Shown here in pieces: positions 48,644 through 59,108 of a stretch of 64,000 bases of DNA. This stretch comes from Alisma plantago-aquatica (Eukaryota; Streptophyta; Magnoliopsida; Alismatales; Alismataceae). The notes beneath the pieces were generated by a model. The model did no database searches and was not told the DNA's origin. It saw only the letters and a list, made by a program, of their open reading frames with translations. Made by a program: the position numbers and the translations under genes. Position 1 is the first letter of the stretch. The number at the start of each line of letters is the position of its first letter. Location: positions 886,814,335 through 886,878,334 of the forward strand of contig OY856410.1 of assembly GCA_963693085.1 (NCBI GenBank), in the 5' to 3' direction.

Positions 48644-51006
48644 GTCACACCCCGATCTCACACTAACCACTAATCACGAGATTAGGGCGCGACGGAGGGA
48701 TTATCACATAAAACAAATCGCTGACAACTTTTTCTTTTAAAAACCTCGTAATGATATCCGGATTATTGCTGTAAACTGAAACACAATAAACTATTGCGGA
48801 AGCATTTCAATTACACTGGCTAGAGATTATAAACAAAGTTTGCAACATGTAACATTGTTTAACAGAAAGTAAACATAACAGTTAATTTACATCTTTGTAC
48901 ACATTCTCTCTCTCACTCACACCTTGTCCCAAAGATCGAGGGGAAAGGACTAAGAGACCTCTAACTACTAACTACATATACCTTCTACAGACTAAGCGTT
49001 AGGATGAAACGATTCTTCTGTTTCCTGATGCTGAAGCTGACCTGAAAATGTTTGAGTAGAGGTATGAGCCTACTCGCTCAGTGAATAGCATTTCACTTAG
49101 CTATCACTAAACAACTCGTCAGGTTTATAAACTGAAATAAAAACAAATATATAGTTCGAGCAGGGCAGTTCTATTGACATAGCAGATATACAGATAATAA
49201 TCACATTCCTATGCATCAACAGATATCTCAAGTAGAAAAGCAGTTATATAAATTTACTGTGATCCTACATGATTATTTATTCATTTTATTATTATGCCCT
49301 AAATATATGCAGTGTACTCTGCATATAAAGATCCGCAACAAGTCCATGCTACGGTCCCACCGTACAAGACTTAGCGACACACCCGGGAAATGCTAAGTCT
49401 GACGCCAGCCCTGCTCTACTACAGGACCCCTGGCTCTCCGGCCAGAACATAGGCTCTACGGCCTCAATGCACAACCACGTGTGCTCCCGACTCCTCCTTT
49501 AACCGGAGTACACCGACGGAGAGTTACAGGGTTACCTTCGTGACACACGCACGAATGATGTTAGATAACCGTGTTTTCTTTTTCTTTTCCCCAGTGCCAT
49601 CGTGACACACGCACGATTGTTGTTAGACACTGCCTCTCTTTCTATCCTCGTGCCAGCAGAATTACTCAACCGGTTGATGTTGGACACGAGTTTTACCCCT
49701 AAGTAACAGACCTTCCTTTAGGGGTTCTACGGTGTTAGGGCACTTAGGTCTATTAATAACTAACAGATAAACAATTAAATAGAAATATCATATAGCAACT
49801 GTAAGACATAGAATTTCCTCTTTTTCATCATTTGCCTCACGAAATTCAAGTTCCAATGAACTTATCATACTAAAAGTACATGATACACTGTTTAGGAGTC
49901 ATATCAAATGATACTGAAGCAAATAAGCACTTAAAATGAGTTAAATAATGATTTCTAAATGAACTGCTACTCACCCACTTCGGTGTGTTTGTATACACCG
50001 AAAAACGTCCACAAACACGCCTAATTCTGCCCTTTACAGCAGCGCGCACGCCGTGCACCCAGACTGCACGCCGTGCACCTTCAGTGCACTTCTGTTCTAC
50101 TTTTCTGCCACTTTGCACGCCGTGCAAACTGACTTTGCACGCCGTGCACCTGGGCAGAAACTCGTTCTGCTTCCTGAAACTTTGCACGCCGTGCAAACTG
50201 ACTTTGCACGCCGTGCACCTGCGCAGAAACGGAATTTCCCGATATAAGCTTTCTGTGATGTTGCACGCCGTGCAACCTGCGCAGAGGTGGAAATTGCAGA
50301 AATAAAAGAGGAGATTGGGGTCGATTCGGTGGACGATTCTTACCCGAATCACTCCTATAGCTTCGGATTGACCTAGCAAGCAGTTGGCAAGAAGAAAGAA
50401 CGGAGGGGAAAGCACCGTTCGCTCCCTAGACCATCTCCATGGTCGTCTTCTTCATGGCTGCAGGAGGAAGAAGAAGGTGAAGAAGAAGAAGATGATGCAG
50501 CCGGTTGGTTTGGCTGGAGAAGATGAAGAAATCGAAGAAGAACGGAGAAGGAAGGAGCTTGGTTGCCTAGCTTCTCCTCTAGCTTGCTCTCTCTCCCTTT
50601 CTCCTTCTCTGTTTTTCCCAAGCGGCAACCGAAGGAAATGAACTATCGTTCATTCCAAAGTCGGTTAATAGAGTTAAAAAGGAAAAACTGAAGGAAAGGA
50701 TAAGGAAGGGCGCCCAGGGGGCCGGATGCAAATTGCCCAAAAACTTTCCGAAATTACACATAGGTCCCTGCACACTAAAAAGCTTATATCTTTTTACTCG
50801 TAGATCGGTTTCGAATGATTTCTTCGGCAACGGATTAAGCACAAACTTGTACCCAACCTCAGGACAAGAAAACAAGCTAATGATACATTAACACTAGCTC
50901 AAAGCTCAAAACACTATTAACAAAAGCAAGTACTCAACTCAACATAACTAGTTCAATTATGCACTAACCAAGGTACTTACTGGTAAATGAAATGTGGGTC
51001 ATAACA
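48644..51006 (-). repeat. Element E 3' LTR, 2363 bp
   Basis: TGTCACACCCCG to GTCATAACA on the plus strand; near-identical to 55828-58194 (about 25 differences by eye plus two repeat-unit indels). It contains seven copies of the near-perfect palindrome GCACGCCGTGC at 50045-50275 and a purine-rich GAAGAAG stretch (50460-50560). The ORFs of 60-180 residues here come from the palindromes and have no domain. Confidence 0.96.
50044..50277 (-). repeat. Array of TGCACGCCGTGCA palindromes, left LTR
   Basis: Seven copies of a 13-base inverted repeat (TGCACG-C-CGTGCA), in alternating contexts (AAACTGACTT and ACCTGGGCAGAAAC spacers). Two 66-bp super-repeats are recognisable. Each unit could form a cruciform or, in RNA, a 6-bp hairpin. 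Confidence 0.9.
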
Positions 51007-51020
51007 ATCTCCCTTCCTTA
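51007..51020 (-). promoter_or_regulatory. Polypurine tract of element E
   Basis: The minus strand reads TAAGGAAGGGAGAT directly before the 3' LTR. It is the primer for plus-strand DNA synthesis in an intact element. Confidence 0.85.
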
Positions 51021-51023
51021 TAA

Positions 51024-51042
51024 GAATTTCGTCCCGAAATTC
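51024..51042 (-). other. Hairpin next to polypurine tract
   Basis: GAATTTCG-TCC-CGAAATTC: an 8-bp perfect stem with a 3-nt loop, just after the pol stop and 17 nt from the LTR. Equivalent hairpins occur in X, G and, weakly, C. Confidence 0.7.
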
Positions 51043-52161
51043 CTAAAAGAGAAAAGGAAACTTGTTACGCATTTCTGATTCAAGCTCCCACGTAGCTTCC
51101 TCTATATTGTGATTCCTCCACAAAACCTTCACTAAAGGTATCTCCCGGTTCTTAAGCTTTTTGATCCGGTGATCAACTATCTGCACTAGTCCTTCAACAT
51201 AGGACACATCTGTTCTAAGCTGTGCCGGTTCTGGATCTACAATCTTTTCTGTACCGGGATGACACTTTTTCAGCATAGACACGTGGAAGACATCATGAAG
51301 ATTTGCCAACTCAGACGGCAAATCCAACCTATAAGCTACAGGTCCAATTCTCTCAACAATAGGATATGGACCCATATACCTAGGGGTCAACTTACCCCTC
51401 TTGCCAAACCTTAGAACTCCTTTCCACGGTGAAACCTTCAAATAAACCTCGTCACCAACCTGGAAGTCAAGAGGTCGACGTCGTCTTTCTACATAACTTT
51501 TCTGTCTATCCTGAGCAGCTTTCAACTGATCCCTGATCATAGATATCTTCTCTGTAGTTACATCAACTAGCTCAGGTCCAAGAATTTCTTTCTCACCAAC
51601 TTCGTACCAACAAACTGGTGATCTACACTTCCTGCCATAAAGAGCTTCATATGGAGCCATTCCAAGACTAGAATGGTAATTGTTATTATATGCAAACTCC
51701 ATTAGGCTTAAGTGTTCTTCCCAGTTACCTCTGAACTGTAGCACGCATGCTCTCAGCATGTCTTCAAGGGTCTGAATGGTCCTTTCAGATTGACCATCTA
51801 TCTGTGGGTGAAACGTTGTACTGAACTTCAGCCTTGTGCCCAACGCACGATGTAACTGATTCCAGAATCTAGATGTAAACTTTGGATCTCTGTCAGAAAT
51901 AATGGAAATTGGAATCCCATGTAACCTGATTACTTCATCCACATAAACTTTGGCTAACTTTGAAACGTCAAAGGTTGACTTGACAGGAAGAAAGTGAGCA
52001 GACTTAGTTAGTCTATCCACAATCACCCATATCGAGTCTGAACCCTTAGGCGTCCTGGGTAATCCTACCACAAAGTTCATTGTGATGTGTTCCCATTTCC
52101 ATTCTGGTATAGGAAGCGACTGCAAGGTACCAGCAGGTTTCTGATGCTCAGCTTTAACCTG
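51043..52161 (-). pseudogene. pol: Integrase and C-terminal chromodomain-like region of element E
   Basis: 360 residues are open from MQSLPIPEWKWEHITMNFV. The catalytic triad is intact: WVIVDRLTKSAHFLP (Asp), SIISDRDPKFTSRFW (Asp), and GQSERTIQTLEDML (Glu). The GPY/F motif follows as LTPRYMGPYPIVERIGPVAY, then HDVFHVSMLKKCHPG and a C-terminal VKVLWRNHNIEEATWELE, the degenerate chromodomain end of Tekay/Del-type chromoviruses. The upstream zinc region is joined by a TAG at 52162-52164 where the family has Gln. Apart from that stop this part could encode an active integrase. Confidence 0.93.
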
Positions 52162-53010
52162 CTAACACACTCCACATCTAGCCACGTACTCAGCCACATC
52201 TCTTTTCATACCAGACCACCAGTACAGCTCTTTGAGGTTCCTGTACATCTTTGTGTTACCTGGATGCATAGCATACATAGAGGTATGTGCTTCCTCAAGA
52301 ATCTGCCCTTTCAACTCACTGTTTCCAGGTACACATAACCTATCATGAAGATACAACATGCCTTCATCAGAAAACCTGAACTCTGTCCTCTTACCTTCTG
52401 ACATATCCTGCATAATTTGCCACAACTCATCATCATTCTGTTGTAATTCCTTAATCTGATTATAAAAAGTAGGTCTGACTTGCATCTGAGCAATCAACCC
52501 ACTTTGTCCAGTCACATCCAAGTCCAAGTTCAATTTTCGCATATCTACAAGCAAGTCTCTCTTGAAACATGCCATAGAAAATGCATTTGCTGTTGAACTT
52601 GACTTTCTACTCAAAGCATCAGCTACAACATTCGCCTTACCAGGATGGTAATCGATTGTCACATCATAGTCCTTGATCAGCTCCAGCCATCTGCGCTGTC
52701 TCAAATTCAAATCCTTCTGAGTGAAAATATATTTCAGGCTCTTATGGTCTGTAAACACCTGACATGTCTCACCATACAGGCAGTGACGCCATGTCTTAAG
52801 AGCATGAACTATAGCAGCTAATTCCAAATCATGGACCGGGTAATTCTCTTCATTCTTCTTAAGCTGTCTAGATGCGTAAGCCACAACTTTGCCTTCTTGC
52901 ATCAGTACACAACCCAAACCTCTCCTGGAAGCATCACAGAACACTGTATAGCCTTTTTCTGCTTCAGGCAAAACCAACACTGGTGCTGAAGTCAACCTTT
53001 TCTTCAAAAT
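52162..53010 (-). pseudogene. pol: RNase H and integrase zinc region of element E
   Basis: 281-residue open stretch. RNase [17 protein letters not shown] (Asp), [17 protein letters not shown] (Glu), [13 protein letters not shown] (Asp) and [10 protein letters not shown] (Asp): all four acidic residues are kept. Then [19 protein letters not shown], and the H2C2 zinc region from [18 protein letters not shown] to YVARCGVC. It is bounded by two TAG stops, at 53011-53013 upstream and 52162-52164 downstream, both at positions that are Gln in relatives. Confidence 0.92.
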
Positions 53011-53741
53011 CTAAAAAATTCTCTCACAGTTATCAGACCAAACAAATGGTACATCCTTCCTCGTCAAGCGTGTCAAAGGTGATGCTAACACACTGAAGTT
53101 CTGTATGAACCTTCTGTAATAACCTACTAATCCCAAGAAACTTCTGATCTCAGTAGGAGTCTTAGGCTGTTCCCACTGAAGCACAGAATCAACTTTCTTA
53201 GGATCCACGCTAACTCCACTTCTCGAGATAACATGTCCAAGAAATGCTACCTCGGCTAACCAGAACTCGCACTTGCTAAACTTAGCAAACAACTGGTGTT
53301 GTCTCAACAACTGCAACACTACTCTCAGGTGTTGCTCATGCTGTGCATCGTCTCTGGAGTAGATCAGAATATCATCTATAAAGACTACAATAAACTGATC
53401 TAGGAACAGTTTGAAAATCTGGTTCATCATATCCATAAAGGCTGCTGGGGCATTGGTCAGTCCAAACGACATAACCAAAAACTCATAATGCCCATACCTG
53501 GTTCTGAAAGCTGTTTTGGGAATATCAGAAGCCTTAATCCTAAGCTGATGATATCCAGATCTCGCAACTGATCAAACAGATCATCTATTCTCGGCAATGG
53601 ATACTTGTTCTTTATAGTGATCTTGTTCAGTTGCCTGTAATCTATACAGAGACGCATGGTACCATCCTTTTTCTTAACAAACGGGACTGGAGCACCCCAC
53701 GGCGAAGAACTGGGTCTGATGAAACCCTTATCCAGCAACTC
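53011..53741 (-). pseudogene. pol: Reverse transcriptase of element E, motif A deleted
   Basis: The N-terminal part (53457-53738) has [20 protein letters not shown] and [20 protein letters not shown], then DDLFDQLR. Compared with X (16139-16180), 31 bases are missing here. These encode the motif A region with the first catalytic Asp, and their loss shifts the frame. The other frame continues as [15 protein letters not shown], then [18 protein letters not shown] and the catalytic pair in [14 protein letters not shown] (53011-53478), with [20 protein letters not shown] from this copy cannot be active. Confidence 0.92.
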
Positions 53742-54578
53742 CTACAACTGTACCTTGAGTTCCTTCAACTCTGCAGGTGCCATTCTATAGGCTGGCAGTG
53801 CTACTGGATGACTACCTGGATATACCTGAATTTCAAAATCAATATCTCTGACAGGAGGTAAGCCTGGTAACTCCTCTGGAAAAACATCAGAAAACTCACG
53901 AACCACAGGCACATCATAAACACTGGCGGTGCTCTTCTCTGCTCTGGTGTCAACCACATAAGCAAGGAACACTTCACATCCTTTCTGTAACATCTTATCA
54001 GCTACAGCAGCTGATATTATGCACGTAGGCAGAACTTTCCTGTCTCCAGTAAAGACACAAGAAAATTCCCCTAGTTGAAAGGTAGCTTCCTTTTTCCAAC
54101 AATCGAGTTGCACTCGATATGTCTCAAGACAATCCATACCCAAGATGACTTGAAAAGTATTGACATCCAGGGGTATGAGATTTGTAGCAAAGGTATAACC
54201 TCCAAAAGATAACAAGCATCCGGGACAGAACTCGGATAAAACTGTTGGTCCACCTAGTGGAACTCTCAACACTAACTCATCTACCAACTCTCGAATTAAC
54301 AGATTAAGTTTACTGACTAAAGAGTGTTGTATAAAAGAATGAGTAGCACCCGGATCTATCAAAACTGAGACTGGTATACTATTAAACAAAAGCATCTCTC
54401 CTGTAACAACTTGTGATGAGATTATACCTTCCTGAGGTGTCAAAGAAAAGAAACGTGTTGAAGTTCTCCCTCTGCCACGCTGTCCTCTCTGACCATTCCT
54501 GCCACTAGACACTCCACCACCTCTAGATCCAGAAGCCACAGAAGAACTTGGAACATCATGGTATTGAGGCTGGAAAGC
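53742..54578 (-). pseudogene. pol: Protease of element E
   Basis: 265-residue open stretch. Gly/Arg-rich linker (RGGGVSSGRNGQRGQRGRGR), then the protease active site VSVLIDPGATHSFIQ near residue 59, a second motif FQVILGMDCLETYRVQLDC, and the linker FSDVFPEELPGLPPVRDIDF leading into RT. It is separated from gag by a TAA at 54579-54581 and from RT by a TAG at 53742-53744, both in frame at Gln positions. Confidence 0.9.
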
Positions 54579-55688
54579 TTACGATGCTGCTTGTCGAAGC
54601 TGAGGACATTCCTTTTCGAAATGTCCTACTTGTCCACAGATAAAACAACCTCGAGGATTTGCACCCCAACACTGACCAGTATGTGGCCTTCCGCATTTGT
54701 CACATGGCGGTATCTCTTGCCTCTGAGGACCTGTCACTGACATTGACGACCCAGAAGACTGTCCACTATCGGCACTGCCCCATCTTCCTGGGTTGTATCC
54801 TCCTCTTCCTCTAGAAGTAGTGACATTCTCAGATCTCTGCCTGCCGAAACAACCAAAACCACGCCCAAGTTTAGAACAGAAACCTCTGCCTCCACCTCTG
54901 TATCCACTACTGGATTGCCCTCTACTGAAGTCTGTAGATCTCTTCTTAGACTCGGGCACCTTGTCAGCATTCATAGATTCTTCAACCTGTCTAGCAGCCT
55001 CGACAAACTCACCAAAGTTCTCTCTGTTCCTCCTGCTAGTAGCAGAAACTGTATGCCGAATCTCTGGCCTTAGTCCTTCCTGAAACCTTCTAGATCTCTC
55101 TATGTTATCGGGAACAAGTTGTGGACAGAAGTTAGCTAACCGTGTGAAAAGCGCTTCATACTCAGTAACTGTCATGTTCCCCTGCTTGATATTCTGTAAC
55201 TGCCTGATTTTCTCATTAAGAAAAGTGGGTGGATAGAATTTGAGATGAAACTCCTCAGAGAAATCCTGCCAGGAAAGCTCTGTACCTCTCCTCTTTTCCT
55301 CCACACCACGCCACCACAACTCTGCATCGCCTGTCAAAAGGTGGACTGCATGATTAATCTTCTTCTCTTCTGGAAGCTCCATCAGACGAAAGACCTTTTC
55401 TATCTGTCTAAACCATTCATCAGCCTCTGCTAGATCTGTAGTGCCACTGAACTCTGTGCCACCAAGCTTCTTCACAAGCTCATAAGATCGCATCAGATCT
55501 TTACTGCTGGTTGAAGAAGAATCTCGCCTATCAGCCTTGTACCTTTCTTTGGTCTCCAGGAACATCCTGTACATCCGGGATGCTTCATCCACGTGGTCAC
55601 CACCACCTGGACCCAAGTACAAAGGATCAGGGCCAACATGGCTCTCGGCCTGATCATCACGATCAAAGCCTCTTCCTGCCATCTGCAA
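54579..55688 (-). CDS. gag: Gag of element E
   Basis: 369 residues, MQMAGRGFDR to QAAS. Core Gag: ELVKKLGGTEFSGTTDLAEA, DEWFRQIEKVFRLMELPEEK, GDAELWWRGVEEKRRGTELS, and EEFHLKFYPPTFLNEKIRQL (about 70-230). Then a Gly/Arg/Ser-rich region, and two zinc knuckles near the end: CDKCGRPHTGQC (CX2CX3HX3C) and CFICGQVGHFEKEC (CX2CX4HX4C, about 348-361). The pair is typical of Tekay/Del-like chromoviruses. The frame runs into protease, so the TAA at its end is a nonsense change rather than a true gag stop. It is the only complete-looking protein in the window and might still be made. Start: first Met after the primer site, about 120 bp downstream. Confidence 0.93.
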   Translation of the reverse strand: MQMAGRGFDRDDQAESHVGPDPLYLGPGGGDHVDEASRMYRMFLETKERYKADRRDSSSTSSKDLMRSYELVKKLGGTEFSGTTDLAEADEWFRQIEKVFRLMELPEEKKINHAVHLLTGDAELWWRGVEEKRRGTELSWQDFSEEFHLKFYPPTFLNEKIRQLQNIKQGNMTVTEYEALFTRLANFCPQLVPDNIERSRRFQEGLRPEIRHTVSATSRRNRENFGEFVEAARQVEESMNADKVPESKKRSTDFSRGQSSSGYRGGGRGFCSKLGRGFGCFGRQRSENVTTSRGRGGYNPGRWGSADSGQSSGSSMSVTGPQRQEIPPCDKCGRPHTGQCWGANPRGCFICGQVGHFEKECPQLRQAAS

Positions 55689-55810
55689 TGATATAACAGA
55701 ATATTTCCTGTTAGAAAACTACAGATAGAAGAAAGACACCTAAACCTTAACTCTATTGGTCTCTTATCGTCCCCTGACCTGGACTCTGAGTAACTATGTA
55801 CTCAACCTAA

Positions 55811-55822
55811 GCTCTGATACCA
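55811..55822 (-). promoter_or_regulatory. Primer-binding site of element E
   Basis: The minus strand reads TGGTATCAGAGC, 5 nt from the 5' LTR end. Perfect initiator tRNA-Met-type site. Confidence 0.95.
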
Positions 55823-55827
55823 AGAGT

Positions 55828-58194
55828 TGTCACACCCCGATCTCACACTAACCACTAATCACGAGATTAGGGCGCGACGGAGGGATTATCACATAAAACA
55901 AATCGCTGACAACTTTTTCTTTTAAAAACCTCGTAATGATATCCGGATTATTGCTGTAAACTGAAACACAATAAACTATTGCGGAAGCATTTCAATTACA
56001 CTGGCTAGAGATTATAAACAAAGTTTGCAACATGTAACATTGTTTAACAGAAAGTAAACATAACAGTTAATTTACATCTTTGTACACATTCTCTCTCTCA
56101 CTCACACCTTGTCCCAAAGATCGAGGGGAAAGGACTAAGAGACCTCTAACTACTAACTACATATACCTTCTACAGACTAAGCGTTAGGATGAAACGATTC
56201 TTCTGTTTCCTGATGTTGAAGCTGACCTGAAAATGTTTGAGTAGAGGTATGAGCCTACTCGCTCAGTGAATAGCATTTCACTTAGCTATCACTAAACAAC
56301 TCGTCAGGTTTATAAACTGAAATAAAAACAAATATATAGTTCGAGCAGGGCAGTTCTATTGACATAGCAGATATACAGATAATAATCACATTCCTATGCA
56401 TCAACAGATATCTCAAGTAGAAAAGCAGTTATATAAATTTACTGTGATCCTACATGATTATTTATTCATTTTATTATTATGCCCTAAATATATGCAGTGT
56501 ACTCTGCATATAAAGATCCGCAACAAGTCCATGCTACGGTCCCACCGTACAAGACTTAGCGACACACCCGGGAAATGCTAAGTCTGACGCCAGCCCTGCT
56601 CTGCTACAGGACCCCTGGCTCTCCGGCCAGAACATAGGCTCTACGGCCTCAATGCACAACCATGTGTGCTCCCGACTCCTCCTTTAACCGGAGTACACCG
56701 GCGGAGAGTCACAGGGTTACCTTTGTGACACACACACGAATGATGTTAGATAACCGTGTTTTCTTTTTCTTTTCCCCAGTGCCATCATGACACACGCACG
56801 ATTGTTGTTAGACACTGCCTCTCTTTCTATCCTCGTGCCACCAGAATTACTCAACCGGTTGATGTTGGACACGAGTTTCACCCCTAAGTAACAGACCTTC
56901 CTTTAGGGGTTCTACGGTGTTAGGGCACTTAGGTCTATTAATAACTAACAGATAAACAATTAAACTAAAATATCATATAGCAACTGTAAGACATAGAATT
57001 TCCTCTTTTTCATCATTTGCCTCACGAAATTCAAGTTCCAATGAACTTATCATACTAAAAGTACATGATACACTGTTTAGGAGTCATATCAACTGATACT
57101 GAAGCAAATAAGAAATTAAAATGAGTTAAATAATGATTTCTAAATGAACTGCTACTCACCCACTTCGGTGTGTTCGTATACACCGAAAAACGTCCACAAA
57201 CACGCCTAATTCTGCCCTTTGCAGCAGCGCGCACGCCGTGCACCTTCAGTGCACTTCTGTTCTACTTTTCTGCCACTTTGCACGCCGTGCAAACTGACTT
57301 TGCATGCCGTGCACCTGGGCAGAAACTCGTTCCGCTTCCTGAAACTTTGCACGCCGTGCAAACTGACTTTGCACGCCGTGCACCTGCGCAGAAACGGAAT
57401 TTCCCGATATAAGCTTTCTGTGATGTTGCACGCCGTGCAAAACGGATTTGCACGCCGTGCAACCTGCACAGAGGCGGAAATTGCAGAAATAAAAGAGGAG
57501 ATTGGGGTCGATTTGGTGGACGATTCTTACCCGAATCACTCCTATAGCTTCGGATTGACCTAGCAAGCAGTTGGCAAGAAGAAAGAACGGAGGGGAAAGC
57601 ACCGTTCGCTCCCTAGACCATCTCCATGGTCGTCTTCTTCATGGCTGCAGGAGGAAGAAGAAGGTGAAGAAGAAGAAGATGATGCAGCCGGTTGGTTTGG
57701 CTGGAGAAGATGAAGAAATCGAAGAAGAACGGAGAAGGAAGGAGCTTGGTTGCCTAGCTTCTCCTCTAGCTTGCTCTCTCTCCCTTTCTCCTTCTCTGTT
57801 TTTCCCAAGCGGCAACCGAAGGAAATGAACTATCGTTCATTCCAAAGTCGGTTAATAGAGTTAAAAAGGAAAAACTGAAGGAAAGGATAAGGAAGGGCGC
57901 CCAGGGGGCCGGATGCAAATTTCCCAAAAACTTTCCGAAATTACACATAGGTCCCTGCACACTAAAAAGCTTATATCTTTTTACTCGTAGATCGGTTTCG
58001 CATGATTTCTTCGGCAACGGATTAAGCACAAACTTGTCCCCAACCTCAGGACAAGAAAACAAGCTAATGATACATTAACACTAGCTCAAAGCTCAAAACA
58101 CTATTAACAAAAGCAAGTACTCAACTCAACATAACTAGTTCAATTATGCACTAACCAAGGTACTTACTGGTAAAACGAAATGTGGGTCATAACA
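55828..58194 (-). repeat. Element E 5' LTR, 2367 bp
   Basis: Partner of 48644-51006. Seven palindrome copies at 57230-57473, one with CATGCC instead of CACGCC. Relative to the other LTR it lacks one 20-bp unit near 57240 and has one extra 23-bp unit near 57440, which shows slippage since insertion. Ends GTCATAACA, then caaca. Confidence 0.96.
57229..57474 (-). repeat. Array of TGCACGCCGTGCA palindromes, right LTR
   Basis: Same array as at 50044-50277, with a different order of units; one unit carries a C-to-T change that breaks the palindrome. Confidence 0.9.
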
Positions 58195-58199
58195 CAACA
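58195..58199. repeat. Target-site duplication of E, right (caaca)
   Basis: Second copy of caaca; shows that E entered Sirevirus D by normal integration. Confidence 0.95.
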
Positions 58200-59108
58200 C
58201 CTCAGCACATTGTGTGTAGAATGCATATGCTACTCCAATTCTATCACTAGCACCAAGGCAGTCCATGAGTTTAATGCAAATCTACAATGGAACTACACTA
58301 TAATTGTGCCACCACCCGATACTCAAGTAGTTTTAACTTCCATGATAACAAGTACCAAATTTACCATCTCTGAGGATTCCTTGAATATCTTTTTCAATGG
58401 TAGTGTGGTTACCGACTCATGGAGGTCTGACTACCCTGACTATTATGACCTGTTTGACCCTGAGGCTTTCTATAAAAGTAATGATCTTACAATTCCTGAC
58501 ATTCATAAGTTTTTTAAAAAGTCCAACGTCCCCTATAGGAAGAATTCAACCCTGCCATCCTCTTCCCTGGATATAAAAAATTGTCTTATTGCATTGGTGG
58601 TCAACTACAGTTTCCATCTGAAGAAAAATCAAACGAAGATTGCAGGAAACACCAATGTGATAATGTACTGTCTTTTGAAGAATATCAGAGTTAAGTGGTC
58701 TTTCTATATTCTCCATTACATTACCTACTTTGACTCAGGGAAGAACACCTTTGGCACCCATCCTCCTTATCCTGCCTTGATCTACGATCTCTTTGCTTTT
58801 GTGACTCAGAAAACCCTTTTCCATGATTTCCATTACAAATCTAGTCAGAAAGGAGTCAACATCAGTGAGACTACCATCAAGAAGACCTTTTTCCTACCTC
58901 TCCTACCACTCCTAGAGCCTCCACCTCCACCCAGGCCCCTCCACCTCCTCCACCACCCTACCTTGACCATGCCTCTTTCAATGTATAAAATCAAACCCTC
59001 ATGGGATATCTGATGCATCAACAAGCTTATAACCTTCAAGTTTAGGATTATCTCCACCATGAACTTTTCCAAATCATGTCAACCATGAACCTATATTACA
59101 TCCATACC
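58200..59108 (+). pseudogene. Extra ORF of Sirevirus D, middle part
   Basis: An ORF of about 270 residues after pol, cut on the left by E and on the right by X. Visible: HLSTLCVECICYSNSITSTK, AVHEFNANLQWNYTIIVPPP, FTISEDSLNIFFNG, FFLPLLPLLEPPPPPRP. It resembles the plant transposon-associated domain found in extra ORFs of Sirevirus-like elements (PF20167-like, from memory); its role is unknown. Near 58920 the Pro-rich part changes frame, and the second frame (MGYLMHQQAYNLQV-stop-DYLHHELFQIMST) continues to 59108 with one TAA and one TAG. The Met at 58180 lies in the E LTR and is not a real start. Confidence 0.7.
59104..59108 (+). repeat. Target-site duplication, X right copy (atacc)
   Basis: The five bases before the X LTR on the plus strand. 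As ggtat in element sense they equal 9230-9234. Confidence 0.7.

Noticed and set aside
50044..50277. CRISPR-like regular repeats
   Set aside because: Repeats are 13-base palindromes with short, repeated spacers inside a plant retrotransposon LTR; spacers are not unique and there are no cas genes.
49870..50415. 181-residue ORF with HGVQS repeats
   Set aside because: It is produced by the palindrome array and differs between the two E LTRs; no domain and no start context.
53742..54581. Programmed stop readthrough between gag, protease and RT in E
   Set aside because: Several further stops and a frameshift lie downstream, and all stops sit at Gln positions, so nonsense mutation is the simpler reading.
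58180..58199. Met at 58180 as a gene start
   Set aside because: The codon lies in the last bases of the E LTR; the ORF really comes from upstream of E.
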